Shown piece by piece: positions 52,227 to 61,150 of a stretch of DNA of 64,000 nt. This DNA is from Paenibacillus sp. (GTDB lineage Bacteria > Bacillota > Bacilli > Paenibacillales > YIM-B00363), in contig NZ_DASQNA010000016.1 in assembly GCF_035645195.1 (NCBI RefSeq), forward strand, positions 1 to 64,000. Direction: 5' to 3'. The position numbers and the translations under genes were made by a program. The notes beneath the pieces are model-generated. The model made no database searches. It had not been told where the DNA came from and was given only the letters and a program-made list of their open reading frames with translations. Positions within the stretch are counted from its first letter, which is position 1. Each line of letters starts with the position of its first letter.

Positions 52227-52475
52227 TTAAGGTCTCCTTCTATTTCTTGTGCTCGATCTTTGCGGAACCAAAGCAACGATCTCATCGTTTCTAAGAACGA
52301 CGCGTCTTCTCCCATTTACAATAAAACAAATGAAATCATGGCCTACTTCGCGGATCACGCCTTGGAATCGGGCAGGTTCCAGGGTTCCGTTCAAGCCGCG
52401 GGGCGAGCCTGTTGTAAAAATAACGACACGACTACCGAGAAACATCCTTGCGAAGTTTTTGAAAGTAAAATTCAC
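52227..52475 (-). CDS. Small beta-rich protein, tandem paralogue A
   Basis: 82 residues, GTG start preceded by GGGGAG. MFLGSRVVIFTTGSPRGLNG, then FQGVIREVGHDFICFIVNG and VLRNDEIVALVP align with the downstream paralogue. Basic C-terminus (STRNRRRP). Two genes 26 bases apart on one transcript indicate a duplicated pair, possibly forming a heteromer. Confidence 0.65.
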   Translation of the reverse strand: MNFTFKNFARMFLGSRVVIFTTGSPRGLNGTLEPARFQGVIREVGHDFICFIVNGRRRVVLRNDEIVALVPQRSSTRNRRRP

Positions 52476-52801
52476 AAATAATCTCCCCTTTCTATAGATA
52501 GCAGCTATGCTGAACAGGAGGGTTGATTTGGATCGTTTTCATTCCGCGATCAGGTAGTACAACATATGTGGATAACGAAGAAAAGGAAACGGCGCAAAAA
52601 AGACAACGCTCCGCAGACTGCCCGCCGTGTGGTAGTTATGGAGGAGGATATTGATGCGATTATCCGCTCGGCGTACCAGTTCTGCGTCGCGCCTAACAAA
52701 CATACATTATTTTTATCTTGTTTTTGATTTCATAATTTAATATAGTTAATTACTATGGTAAGGCTATCGCCTGATTTTGCCAAAAATAAACTATAGAATG
52801 G
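52476..52801. other. Low-GC intergenic stretch with a weak 53-codon ORF
   Basis: AT-richer than the surroundings. One ORF (52566-52727, plus strand) would give a 53-residue product with a basic start (MWITKKRKRRKKD) and MEEDIDAIIRSAYQF; it lacks a good ribosome site, so it may be spurious or a remnant. TATAGT/TAATTT-like hexamers near 52740-52800 could be the promoter of the DUF4234 gene. Nothing else is visible. Confidence 0.3.
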
Positions 52802-52813
52802 GTGCGAAAACAG

Positions 52814-53152
52814 ATGATGCAACAACGCAGTGTCGGGTTGGCAATCATTTTAACTTTAGTTACTTGCGGACTGTACAGCATTTATTGGATGATCGTGATG
52901 ACGAACGAAGTCGGCAAACTTAGCGGGGACGAATCGTTTACGGGGGGCAAACATTTCCTCTTGTCCTTGGTCACTTGCGGGATCTGGAGCTTGGTGTGGT
53001 CTTATCAAATCGGCAAATTGGTCGGAGAAGCGCAGAAGCAGCGCGGCCTTCCGGCGACCGACAATTCGGTGCTGTACCTCGTGTTGACGTTCTTCGGTCT
53101 CGGCATCGTCACGTTCGCATTGGTGCAATCCGATGTCAACAAAATGGTGTAA
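52814..53152 (+). CDS. DUF4234-family membrane protein
   Basis: About 112 residues from ATG 52814 (GTG 52802 and ATG 52817 also possible). Three helices: VGLAIILTLVTCGLYSIYW (first), LLSLVTCGIWSLVWSYQIGKL (second) and a third near the end. The repeated TCG-(L/I)-(Y/W)S-(I/L) motif is typical of DUF4234. Paired with a DUF2752 gene immediately downstream. Confidence 0.82.
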   Translation: MMQQRSVGLAIILTLVTCGLYSIYWMIVMTNEVGKLSGDESFTGGKHFLLSLVTCGIWSLVWSYQIGKLVGEAQKQRGLPATDNSVLYLVLTFFGLGIVTFALVQSDVNKMV

Positions 53153-53546
53153 TCATAGATTTCATCTCAGAAGGAACCCCAAGCTGATTTGGGGTTCCTT
53201 GTTTGCAGCCGGGGGCGTTGTATACTTGAAGGTCTGGCTTCCGTTGACGAACCTGGGCATCCCTTGCGTGTTTCGCGAAGCGACCGGACTGTATTGCCCG
53301 GGCTGCGGCATGACGAGGGCGGCCGTCTCGCTGCTGGAGGCGGACGTGCAGCAAGCGTTCCGGTACAATCCTTTGCTGTTTATTATCGCCCCGATGCTGC
53401 TCGCTCATACGCTCGCTTCTCGAGGCGGGCTGCGGCGGACATCCCAGGCGATCCTGTTCGCCGCGGTGACGGCGGCCGTCGCGTTCGGCGTGCTGCGCAA
53501 CGTCCCGGCATGGGCTTGGCTCGCTCCGACGACATTAGGATCCTAA
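53133..53546 (+). CDS. DUF2752-family membrane protein
   Basis: Up to 137 residues; the family motif CPGCGMTRA is present after GIPCVFREATGLY, with two or three helices. The annotated start (ATG 53133) lies inside the DUF4234 gene and has no ribosome site. Other in-frame options are CTG 53184 (AAGGA 8 bases upstream) and TTG 53199, both within or at the edge of the hairpin at 53171-53198. Start is therefore undecided. DUF2752 genes often accompany DUF4234 or TM2-type genes. Confidence 0.75.
   Translation: MSTKWCNHRFHLRRNPKLIWGSLFAAGGVVYLKVWLPLTNLGIPCVFREATGLYCPGCGMTRAAVSLLEADVQQAFRYNPLLFIIAPMLLAHTLASRGGLRRTSQAILFAAVTAAVAFGVLRNVPAWAWLAPTTLGS
53171..53204 (+). terminator. Hairpin between DUF4234 and DUF2752 genes
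   Basis: GGAACCCCAA-GCTGAT-TTGGGGTTCC then TTGTTT; either a leaky terminator of the first gene or a translational control hairpin over the start of the second (AAGGA is in its left arm). Confidence 0.6.
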
Positions 53547-53551
53547 GAACC

Positions 53552-53589
53552 GGACCGGTACGCTTCCGATGAAGCGCGCCGGTCCTTTT
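53552..53589 (+). terminator. Rho-independent terminator
   Basis: GGACCGG (53552-53558) pairs with CCGGTCC (53579-53585) with an inner GCTTC/GAAGC stem, then TTTTC. Confidence 0.8.
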
Positions 53590-53657
53590 CGCGTTGGCGG
53601 TTGATCTCCGGCCGGCTCGATTATAGAATGGGAGAATATATAATTGGAGGGATCCCT

Positions 53658-53951
53658 ATGATTCAACGCACCGTACTGCTCAAGTTCGCGGAGACGACGA
53701 CCGAGGAGCAGATGCAGGAAGTCGTTACGCGATTCACAGCCTTGAAGAGCGCGATCGACGGCATCGTGGAAATTCACGCCGGCCGCAATATCGCCGAGCG
53801 GAGCAAAGAGTTCCAAGTCGTCTTGATGGTCCGCTTCGCCGACCGCGCCGCGCTCGAGGCGTATACCGTCAACGAGCAGCACCAAGCGGTCGCGGCGTTC
53901 ATCCGCGAAGTCGGCCGTCTGGACAGCATCGGCGTAGATATCGAATTGTAA
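53658..53951 (+). CDS. Dabb-family (stress-responsive alpha/beta barrel) protein
   Basis: 97 residues, the usual length. MIQRTVLLKFAETTTEEQMQEV, then DGIVEIHAGRNIAERSKEF and HQAVAAFIREV are the Dabb pattern. Dimeric ferredoxin-like barrels of this kind bind small hydrophobic ligands; no enzyme activity is assigned. ATG 53658 has TTGGAGGG; the longer ORF start is rejected. Confidence 0.88.
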   Translation: MIQRTVLLKFAETTTEEQMQEVVTRFTALKSAIDGIVEIHAGRNIAERSKEFQVVLMVRFADRAALEAYTVNEQHQAVAAFIREVGRLDSIGVDIEL

Positions 53952-54250
53952 TTCAAAGCATTGCAACCCCCGGTCCCTCGTAGCCGCGCCGAACCGGCCT
54001 GCGCTCGAGGGGCTTTCTTACGCCCTTTCTGGCGCTTGCAAACAAGTGGAATCCTCGGAAGAAGGATCATCAAGGCCTTATTTCCTAGGAAATCGATGCT
54101 AGAAATCGATTCCTTTGGTAGATTCAAGGTCTTCCAATCCGCAGATCGCCCCCCTTCCAATCGCCAATTCTTCCTTCTCGTTGCTATAGTCCAAGCTATA
54201 TTTACAAGGAATTCATATTCTGAAATATAGATTGATAGGGGGTGTATCGA
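53952..54250. other. Intergenic region with hairpin and 14-bp palindrome
   Basis: A CCCTCG...CGAGGG hairpin with TTTCTT (about 53976-54020) probably ends the Dabb transcript. ATTTCCTAGGAAAT (54079-54092) is a perfect 14-bp palindrome, followed by the direct repeat AAATCGAT (54090 and 54103). TATAGT and TATATT hexamers near 54185-54200 are possible -10 elements for the kinase-like gene. No gene seen. Confidence 0.5.
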
Positions 54251-54739
54251 ATGAGCCGCTATGTAACGAGAGGCGATATTGCAAGCATCGAGCGCTGGAT
54301 TCAGAAGCTGGAGAGCGGCGATGCGAAGAAAATTTCGGACGGTTATGTCGCCAAAAAACTAGATTTGCCGTACCGGGTAATCGGCTCCGGAAAGCATAGA
54401 ATAGTATATGACCTCGAGAACGGGTATGTGTTGAAAGTAGCCAAAGCCGACTCCGGCATTGTCGGCAACGACCGGGAAAAAAGTCTCTATTTCGGGGTGT
54501 CGCCGCCGCTGCAAAAGCATCTATGCAAAATTGTCGATTACGGTCACGGCTGGCTCGTGATGGAGAAATTGGACCGTCAGATCCCGAAGGGGGACAGCCA
54601 TAAAAAGCAATTGGATCAAATCGCTTCGCGGTTTTCGCAATTGCGAATCAAACTATCCGATTTGAAACGGGCGAACCTCCGGTACAACGACGACAAGGAC
54701 GTCGTCATCGTCGACTACGCCAACTACAAATCGGCATAA
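54251..54739 (+). CDS. Minimal protein-kinase-like protein (162 residues)
   Basis: Start ATG 54251 has GGGGGTG upstream. Kinase elements in order: glycine-rich loop GSGKHRIVYDL (45-55), Lys in YVLKVAK (K62), acidic residue in DREKS (E76), hinge GWLVMEKLD (100-108), a D-x-K-x-x-N segment DLKRAN (137-142) and DYA (155-157) where DFG would be. HRD is absent, and the C-lobe is reduced to about 60 residues. Either a reduced kinase/phosphotransferase or a pseudokinase. AT-richer than neighbours, no partner gene, ends at a strong convergent terminator. Confidence 0.75.
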   Translation: MSRYVTRGDIASIERWIQKLESGDAKKISDGYVAKKLDLPYRVIGSGKHRIVYDLENGYVLKVAKADSGIVGNDREKSLYFGVSPPLQKHLCKIVDYGHGWLVMEKLDRQIPKGDSHKKQLDQIASRFSQLRIKLSDLKRANLRYNDDKDVVIVDYANYKSA

Positions 54740-54745
54740 TCTCCG

Positions 54746-54787
54746 AAAAAAATACCGCGTCCCGGCCAAGCGGCCAAAGACGCGGTA
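54746..54787 (-). terminator. Rho-independent terminator of the sugar ABC operon
   Basis: TACCGCGTC (54753-54761) pairs with GACGCGGTA (54779-54787); seven T follow on the minus strand. The inner GGCC/GGCC loop adds stability. Confidence 0.88.
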
Positions 54788-54811
54788 CGCGCGTTTCCGA
54801 TATAGAACGAT

Positions 54812-56032
54812 TTACCCTCTCTTCTTGCGTGTCATCACGTCGAAAATGACCGCCGCCGCGAGCACGCCGCCGCGAATCATATACTGGTACGAAATGCCTA
54901 CGCCCAGGAGGTTCATGCCGCTCGAGAGCGATGCCATGACGATCGCACCGATGATGGCGCCCGTCACTTTGCCCACGCCCCCGGCGGAGGAGACGCCGCC
55001 GACGTACGCGGCCGCGACGGCGTCAAGCTCGAACAGCGTGCCCGCCGTCGTCGTCGCCGACTGCAGACGCGACGTAAACAAAATGCCGCAAAGCGCCGAG
55101 AGCATCCCCATCGAACCGAACACGATGTAGGTGATTTTCTTAACGTTGATTCCGCTCAAATGCGCCGCTTCCGGATTGCTGCCGACAGCGTAAATGTGAC
55201 GTCCGATGACCGTTCTCGTCGTGAAGAAATGATACACGACGACGACCAGCAGCATAATGACGACCGTCCAAGAGAATCCGTTGTACCCTGCGAGAATCCA
55301 AGTGATGTACGCGATGATGGCGGATACGAAGACCAGCTTCAGTACGAAAATCGGCGTCGAGACGACCTCGAACTGGTATTTGAGCTTATTGCGGCGAGCG
55401 GCCACTTCGCTGTAAATGTACAGCGCGATGCCCGCGAGGCCCAGCAGAAGCGATAGCAGATGCAGCCCGTTCACGACCGCGAGCGACGGAATGAACCCGT
55501 TGCCGATCGCGTTGAAATGTTCGTCCTTAATGATGATCGTTCCGGACTTCTCCGTAATTTGCAGCAGGGCGCCCCGGTAAAAAAGCCAACCCGCCAGCGT
55601 CGCCACGAACGACGGAATGCCGATTTTCGCGACGAGCACCCCGTTGACCAAACCGAGGACGACGCCGAGCGCCAAAATGACCGGGATCGTAATCACGACG
55701 GGCACGCCCATTTGCGTAAGCATTATGGCCGCGATCGCGCCCATGAATCCCGCCGCGAAGCCGACGGACAAGTCGATATGCCGAATAACGATGACGAGGG
55801 TCATGCCGACGGCGAGCACGGCAATATACCCCGTCGCATCCAACAAGTTGCTTATATTTCGGGAGGACATAAACAGTCCGTCCGTCATGATCGTAAAGGT
55901 AAGCATGATCACGAACAAGGCGATGTACATGCCGTATTCGCGGATATTCGTCTTGAGTAATCCACGGGCTTCTTGAAGGAAGCCTGTCTGCGTCCCGGTC
56001 GCAACGGCCTCCTGCGCACGTTTCAATTCCAT
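54812..56032 (-). CDS. Sugar ABC transporter permease (MmsB/GguB/XylH type)
   Basis: 406 residues, about ten helices. Family motifs DLSVGFAAGFMGAIAA, KIGIPSFVATLAGWLFYRG and VGSNPEAAHLSGINVKKI (the EAA-like cytoplasmic loop). It imports monosaccharides with the ATPase at 56045 and the ChvE-like binding protein at 57656. Starts 12 bases after the ATPase stop, AGGAGG upstream. Last gene of the operon. Confidence 0.93.
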   Translation of the reverse strand: MELKRAQEAVATGTQTGFLQEARGLLKTNIREYGMYIALFVIMLTFTIMTDGLFMSSRNISNLLDATGYIAVLAVGMTLVIVIRHIDLSVGFAAGFMGAIAAIMLTQMGVPVVITIPVILALGVVLGLVNGVLVAKIGIPSFVATLAGWLFYRGALLQITEKSGTIIIKDEHFNAIGNGFIPSLAVVNGLHLLSLLLGLAGIALYIYSEVAARRNKLKYQFEVVSTPIFVLKLVFVSAIIAYITWILAGYNGFSWTVVIMLLVVVVYHFFTTRTVIGRHIYAVGSNPEAAHLSGINVKKITYIVFGSMGMLSALCGILFTSRLQSATTTAGTLFELDAVAAAYVGGVSSAGGVGKVTGAIIGAIVMASLSSGMNLLGVGISYQYMIRGGVLAAAVIFDVMTRKKRG

Positions 56033-56044
56033 GATGTCAACCTC

Positions 56045-57565
56045 CTATTGCGTAGCTAACTGCATAATTTTTTCTTGATCGGCTTCGGCGATATCCAGTT
56101 CCCCTTTGATCTCGCCCTCGGCCATAACGTATACGCGATCGCTCATCCCGAGCACCTCGGGAAGCTCCGACGAAATCATGATGATGCTCATGCCTTCGCT
56201 GATCAGCTTGTTCATGATCGAATAGATTTCGAATTTAGCCCCGACGTCGATGCCGCGCGTCGGTTCGTCCAAGATGAGCAGCTTCGGCCCGACGAACAGC
56301 CACTTGCCCAGCGACACCTTCTGCTGGTTGCCCCCGCTCAGCTTGCCTACGAGCTGCTCTACGGAAGGCGCTTTGATATACATAGAATTCTTATACTCGT
56401 TAGCGACTTTGACTTCTTCGTTGTCGTTGATAATCCCGTTCGAAGCAATGCCCCGCAAATGCGCGGCGGTGATGTTGCTCTTAATGTCTTGGGCGAGGAA
56501 CAGCCCGTTGCCTTTCCGGTCCTCCGTCACGTAGGCGATGCCCGCCTGAATCGCGTCGCTCGTGTGCGCGAATTTCCGCGGCGCGCCTTCCAGCAGCAGC
56601 TCGCCTTGCAGCTTGTAGTCCTTCGGGTTGCCGAAGATGCTGAGCGCCAGCTCCGTGCGGCCCGATCCCATCAGCCCGGCGATGCCTACGATTTCGCCTT
56701 TGCGCACGCGAAGGCTGACGTTCTTCGCCACCTGCCGGCCCAGCTTCGGATCGTACGCGGACCAATTCCGCAGCTCGAGGACGGTGTCGCCGAACCGCTT
56801 GTCATGCCGTTTCGGATAAATATCCTCGATCTCCCGGCCGACCATGTTTTTAATAATCGTATTTTCCGTAATTTCTCCCTTGGAACCGTCGAGCGTGCAA
56901 ATCGTCTGCCCGTCGCGAAGCACCGTCGCCGAGTCCGCGATGGAGATGACCTCTTTCAGCTTGTGGGAAATCATGATGCAGGTGATGCCCTGGTTCTTCA
57001 ACTCTCGCAGCAGCTGGAGCAGGTTCTCGCTGTCGTCCTCGTTCAGCGCCGCCGTCGGCTCGTCGAGAATCAACAGTTTGACGTCCTTGCTGAGCGCCTT
57101 TGCGATTTCGACGAGCTGCTGCTTGCCGACGCCTAAATCTTTGACTAGCATTTCCGGATTGACGTCGAGCCGCACCTTTTGGAGCATTTGTCCCGCTTTC
57201 GCGATCGTTTGGTTCCAATCGACGATGCCGCCCCGCTTGACTTCGTTGCCTGCGAAAATATTTTCATATACCGTAAGGTCCGGGAAGAGCGCCAGCTCTT
57301 GATAAATGATGACGATGCCCGTTTTGACGCTGTCGGAGATCTTGCCGAATTTCTGCACTTCGCCCTCGAACACGATGTCCCCTTCGTACGTGCCGTAAGG
57401 GTAAACGCCGCTGAGCACTTTCATCAACGTCGACTTTCCCGCTCCGTTTTCGCCGATCAGGCAGTGGATCTCGCCTTTTTTTACTTTGAAATTGACGTTG
57501 GAGAGCGCCTTGACCCCCGGGAATTCTTTGGAGATGTTTCGCATTTCTAAAATGTATTCGCTCAT
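56045..57565 (-). CDS. Sugar ABC transporter ATPase, two-domain (MmsA/GguA type)
   Basis: 506 residues with two nucleotide-binding domains. Domain 1: Walker A GENGAGKST, Walker B LLILDEPTAALN; domain 2: GLMGSGRTEL in place of Walker A (Lys missing, normal for CUT2 second domains), signature LSGGNQQKVSLGKWL, Walker B LLILDEPTRGIDVGAK. CUT2-family ATPases drive xylose, ribose, galactose or arabinose uptake. AAGGGGGG precedes the ATG. A perfect 16-bp hairpin separates it from the binding-protein gene. Confidence 0.94.
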   Translation of the reverse strand: MSEYILEMRNISKEFPGVKALSNVNFKVKKGEIHCLIGENGAGKSTLMKVLSGVYPYGTYEGDIVFEGEVQKFGKISDSVKTGIVIIYQELALFPDLTVYENIFAGNEVKRGGIVDWNQTIAKAGQMLQKVRLDVNPEMLVKDLGVGKQQLVEIAKALSKDVKLLILDEPTAALNEDDSENLLQLLRELKNQGITCIMISHKLKEVISIADSATVLRDGQTICTLDGSKGEITENTIIKNMVGREIEDIYPKRHDKRFGDTVLELRNWSAYDPKLGRQVAKNVSLRVRKGEIVGIAGLMGSGRTELALSIFGNPKDYKLQGELLLEGAPRKFAHTSDAIQAGIAYVTEDRKGNGLFLAQDIKSNITAAHLRGIASNGIINDNEEVKVANEYKNSMYIKAPSVEQLVGKLSGGNQQKVSLGKWLFVGPKLLILDEPTRGIDVGAKFEIYSIMNKLISEGMSIIMISSELPEVLGMSDRVYVMAEGEIKGELDIAEADQEKIMQLATQ

Positions 57566-57601
57566 CGTTTTCCCCCCTTCACCCTTGCCGCAATGACAAT
57601 T

Positions 57602-57637
57602 GCGGAATAGCGATAGAAAGGTCTATCGCTATTCCGC
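57602..57637 (-). repeat. Perfect 16-bp hairpin between binding-protein and ATPase genes
   Basis: GCGGAATAGCGATAGA-AAGG-TCTATCGCTATTCCGC, no T tract. Likely protects the upstream (chvE-like) mRNA from 3' decay or attenuates the transporter genes, giving excess binding protein. Confidence 0.8.
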
Positions 57638-57655
57638 GCCGCGCATCTCTATTGA

Positions 57656-58762
57656 TTACAGTCCGGTAAACTCGCTTGCTTCGTAGTAGCCGGAGTCGAT
57701 CAGTTCGGCTTTTACGTTGTTCTTGTCGACGACGATGACGTCGGTTTGCTTCGCCTTCACGTCGATGGTGCCGTTGTTGTACGAACCCGTCGTTTCCGGC
57801 GTGTTGCCGTCGAGGATCGATACCGCCATGCCCATCGCGTCCTTCACCAGCGTACGCACGTCTTTGAATACCGTCATCGATTGCTTGCCGTCGATAATAT
57901 ATTGGATGGATGCCTTCTCCGCGTCTTGGCCCGTGACGAGGTAGCTCGTTACGGCGCTGTCCGTCCCGAATACGTCGGCGATCGAGCGGGCCGTGCCGTC
58001 GTTCGGCGCCAAAATCGCGACATTGCCTTTCATGTCGGCCGGCGCGGCCGTCAAGTGCGTTTGCGCTTTGTTTTTCGCTTCGTTCGGATCCCAGTTCGTC
58101 GTGACTTGGCCGATGATGGCGCCCAGCTGGTCGCGAGTCAGTTCAGCCGTACCTTTCAGAGCTTCCGCCTCGCTGGAGTTTGCGATTTTGAACGTGCCGT
58201 CCGCGATTTTCGGCTGGAGCACTTTCCATGCGCCTTCGAAGAACAGGAACGCGTTGTTGTCGGACGCGGCGCCTGCGTACAGGTACAGCGGAACGCCCGT
58301 GCCTTGCGCGTTGTCGACCAGGTATTGCGCTTGCGCCGCGCCGACCGCGAGGCTGTCGAACGTGACGTAGTAGTCGACCGCGTCCGTGTTCGTAATCAGA
58401 CGGTCGTACGCGATGACCGTGATGCCTTCCTTCTTGGCCGCTTCGACCGCCGCCGCCGCCGCCGCGCCGTCGTGCGGGCAGATGATCAGCACTTGGATGC
58501 CCTTGTTGATGAGCGTCTCCACGTTCTCCTTCTCTTTCGCGGAGGAGCCTTGGCTGAACAAAATTTCCGTCGTATACTTCGTGCCGGACAACGCGTCTTT
58601 GAACCGCTGTTCGTCCTGCACCCATCTCGGCTCGTCTTTCGTCGGCAGCACGATGCCGACGCTCACTTTGGCGCCGCTTCCGCTGTTTCCGCAAGCTGCG
58701 GCGATTACGCCAACCATCAATACGACCAGCATCAGAGCAATCGGCTTGATGAATCTTTTCAT
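57656..58762 (-). CDS. chvE: Sugar-binding lipoprotein, ChvE-like
   Basis: 368 residues. Lipobox VIAAACG (Cys 24). Periplasmic-binding type I fold: VGIVLPTKDEPRWVQDEQRF, LIICPHDGAAAAAAVEAAKKEGI, ITVIAYDRLI, YLYAGAASDNNAFLF, VTGQDAEKASIQYI; the Arg and Asp positions suit aldose binding. It feeds the CUT2 transporter and could dock to the chemoreceptor encoded just upstream. A -10 TATAAT and a cre-like site lie 75-95 bases before the start. Confidence 0.92.
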   Translation of the reverse strand: MKRFIKPIALMLVVLMVGVIAAACGNSGSGAKVSVGIVLPTKDEPRWVQDEQRFKDALSGTKYTTEILFSQGSSAKEKENVETLINKGIQVLIICPHDGAAAAAAVEAAKKEGITVIAYDRLITNTDAVDYYVTFDSLAVGAAQAQYLVDNAQGTGVPLYLYAGAASDNNAFLFFEGAWKVLQPKIADGTFKIANSSEAEALKGTAELTRDQLGAIIGQVTTNWDPNEAKNKAQTHLTAAPADMKGNVAILAPNDGTARSIADVFGTDSAVTSYLVTGQDAEKASIQYIIDGKQSMTVFKDVRTLVKDAMGMAVSILDGNTPETTGSYNNGTIDVKAKQTDVIVVDKNNVKAELIDSGYYEASEFTGL

Positions 58763-58836
58763 TTTTATAACCCCTCTCGAAAATGTGTGTGTGGTTTGCT
58801 TGCTTACACGTTCACTATATCACCGGCTGCGGGCTG

Positions 58837-58856
58837 TGAAAGCGCTGCATTATAGC
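58837..58856 (-). promoter_or_regulatory. -10 element with overlapping cre-like site (CcpA) for the sugar operon
   Basis: On the minus strand TATAAT (58851-58856) is followed at once by a sequence whose plus strand reads TGAAAGCGCTGCAT (58837-58850); its first ten bases fit the cre consensus TGWAARCGYT, the last four mostly do not. A cre here would block initiation when preferred sugars are present. Confidence 0.5.
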
Positions 58857-58882
58857 ACTCTTTTAATATCGTCTTCACTTTT

Positions 58883-60964
58883 TTAATCTCCTTGCGGAGA
58901 TACACCTCTGAATTTGGAAACCGCCTCCTTCAATGCCAGCACCATGGCAGCCAGCCACTCGGCTTGCGCGGACACCTCCATGAGCGAGTTCATCTGCGTC
59001 TCGACAGAGGAGGCGATTTCCTGCGTGGAAGCCGTCGTCTGCTCGCTGACGGACGCGATCGTTCCGATCGACGCGACGACCGTCCCCCGCAGCGCCTCGA
59101 CGGTCTCGATCGTCCGAACTTCGTCCTCGATATGGCGCTTGATCATGTCGAGCGACTCGCTCATCGTTCGCATCGAACCGCTGACGAGCGCGACCGCCTC
59201 CTTCTGCGTCCGGTTGACCTCGTTCGTGCGGCCGACCACCGAGACGAGCTCGTCGGTTTGCGTCAGGATGGACGAAATCGTCCGTTGGATATGCTGGGCC
59301 GAAGCCTTCGTCTGCTCCGACAGCTGTCTGATTTCGTTCGCGACGACCGCGAATCCTCGGCCGTGCTCGCCCGCCCTCGCCGCTTCGATGGAGGCGTTGA
59401 GGGACAAGATGTTCGTCTGTTTCGCGATGTCGGCAATGGCTGTCGTTACGGAAAGAATCGTTTGCGATTGGCGATGGAGATCCTCGACCAGTTCGGTCAC
59501 CTGACCGAACGCTCGATCGACCTGAAGATACGCGCGCTCCAAATGGCCGACTTGGTCGTTGCCAGAACGAACTTGCTCTCCCGCCGCCGCGAGGGTGCGC
59601 TCGATCGCTTCCGATTGCTCGACCAGCGTCTCGACGGACCCGCTCAACCGACGGACGGCGTCCGCGCTTCGCTCCGCCTCCGCGGATGCGTCCGCCGCGC
59701 CGGCCGCGATCTCCTCCGCCGCCCGAGCCACCTCCGTGCCGGACACGACGTTCGCGCCGGAGATTCTCGCCACGACGCCCGCGGACTCCTCTACGGCCGC
59801 GACGCTGTCGTGTACTTGTCGAATCAGCGCCCGCATGCTCCGCAGCATCCCGTTGTAGCTCTCTGCCAACTCGCCGATCTCATCCTGCTGACCGTAATCG
59901 AATTCGGTCGTCAAATCCCCCTCGGCGGTTTTGGCGATGACCGATCGCAGCTGCCGGATCAGCTTTACGAGCCGGGCGGCGAGGTAGAACGCGGCAAGCG
60001 CGCCGATGCACAAGCCTCCGGCCAGCGCCAGCGCGCTCGTGCGAAGGAAATCGAGCATATCGCGGTACAGCGCATGTTTGTCGATGAAGGAGACAACCGT
60101 CCAATTCATCGCGTACACGAAAGACACTTCCCCCCTATAATCGATGCCTTCCCAGCGGAAAGCGAGCCCGGTTCGCTGGCCATCGGCGATGTCTCGCACC
60201 CAGGCGAACGTTTCCTCCATCGTCGATGCGTCCGGCAACACGTCCGCGGCGGCTGGCCCGCCGCTTGCCCCGGGGTCGATATTTCTTCCTTCCATCCCTT
60301 GCAGGAAGGAGGTTACGATACGGCCTTGATTGTCGTAGACGACCAACTTGTTCTTGCCGAACTTTTCGTTCGATTCCCGCAGCTGGCCGATCCCTTGCAA
60401 GTCGATGTCGTAGCCGGCGACGCCGATCCACCGCTCTCCGGAACGAACGGGCGTCACGACCGAGACCGTCATCCGGCCGGCATGCTCGTCCCAACGCACG
60501 TCGGTCCATGCCGTGTCCTCCGTCTGGAGGGCGAGCTTGTACAGGTCGGATGCTCTGGCGTCTCCTCGATCCCGCTCCGGCAACGGGTGCGCGAGCAGCT
60601 TGCCTGTCGAGGCCGGTATGAAATAGACGCTTAGCAGTGACTGATCTTGAGTTGCGGTCGCCCGCAGCAATTCGGCGATCGCATCCTCCGTCTCCTTCGT
60701 TTCCGAGTCTGCACCCGAGATCTCGATCATCTCCGCGACGTACTCGACGGACTTTTCGTATTGCCCGATCATCATCCGCATTTCCCTGGTAGCGCTTTCA
60801 ACCTGAACCGCGTTGCCGTCCGCGAACGCCCGTTGGAGAGACGATTGCATGGTAGCGAAGAGCATCATTGTGGATCCCAGCAGCGCGACAAGAACGGCCG
60901 CCGAAATCAACGCCATCCATTTGAACCGAAGCGAGCGTCTGTCGATGGGAAATGTTATTCGCAT
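58883..60964 (-). CDS. Methyl-accepting chemotaxis protein (dCache, HAMP, signalling domain)
   Basis: 693 residues. Helix 1 (about 17-37), a dCache-type outer domain (about 45-300: [17 protein letters not shown]), helix 2 (about 310-332), HAMP, and a long coiled-coil signalling domain with the hairpin tip [37 protein letters not shown]. It directs swimming via CheA/CheW. Located upstream of the ChvE-like operon on the same strand, with 120 bases between, so a sugar or sugar-loaded binding protein is a plausible signal. The tip is complete. Confidence 0.94.
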   Translation of the reverse strand: MRITFPIDRRSLRFKWMALISAAVLVALLGSTMMLFATMQSSLQRAFADGNAVQVESATREMRMMIGQYEKSVEYVAEMIEISGADSETKETEDAIAELLRATATQDQSLLSVYFIPASTGKLLAHPLPERDRGDARASDLYKLALQTEDTAWTDVRWDEHAGRMTVSVVTPVRSGERWIGVAGYDIDLQGIGQLRESNEKFGKNKLVVYDNQGRIVTSFLQGMEGRNIDPGASGGPAAADVLPDASTMEETFAWVRDIADGQRTGLAFRWEGIDYRGEVSFVYAMNWTVVSFIDKHALYRDMLDFLRTSALALAGGLCIGALAAFYLAARLVKLIRQLRSVIAKTAEGDLTTEFDYGQQDEIGELAESYNGMLRSMRALIRQVHDSVAAVEESAGVVARISGANVVSGTEVARAAEEIAAGAADASAEAERSADAVRRLSGSVETLVEQSEAIERTLAAAGEQVRSGNDQVGHLERAYLQVDRAFGQVTELVEDLHRQSQTILSVTTAIADIAKQTNILSLNASIEAARAGEHGRGFAVVANEIRQLSEQTKASAQHIQRTISSILTQTDELVSVVGRTNEVNRTQKEAVALVSGSMRTMSESLDMIKRHIEDEVRTIETVEALRGTVVASIGTIASVSEQTTASTQEIASSVETQMNSLMEVSAQAEWLAAMVLALKEAVSKFRGVSPQGD

Positions 60965-61150
60965 AGCGGACCCCCCTGATTTTGTTTCTTAGGTAGAGTA
61001 GAGCCCCCACATTGTAAATCGACTCGCGGAACCTATGACGCGCGATTCTATGAACAAATTTGTTATACGTAGCATTTTTTTGCGGTTTGGCGCGAAGAAC
61101 GCCTTCCCGCCGGCTTCCTCCAGTTTCGCCGCGCACTTTCCACTCCGCCA

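Noticed and set aside
51964-52475. Toxin-antitoxin pair
   Set aside because: The two proteins are paralogues of each other, with no toxin or DNA-binding motif.
52566-52727. 53-codon gene in the low-GC gap
   Set aside because: No adequate ribosome site and no recognisable product; kept only as a note in the intergenic entry.
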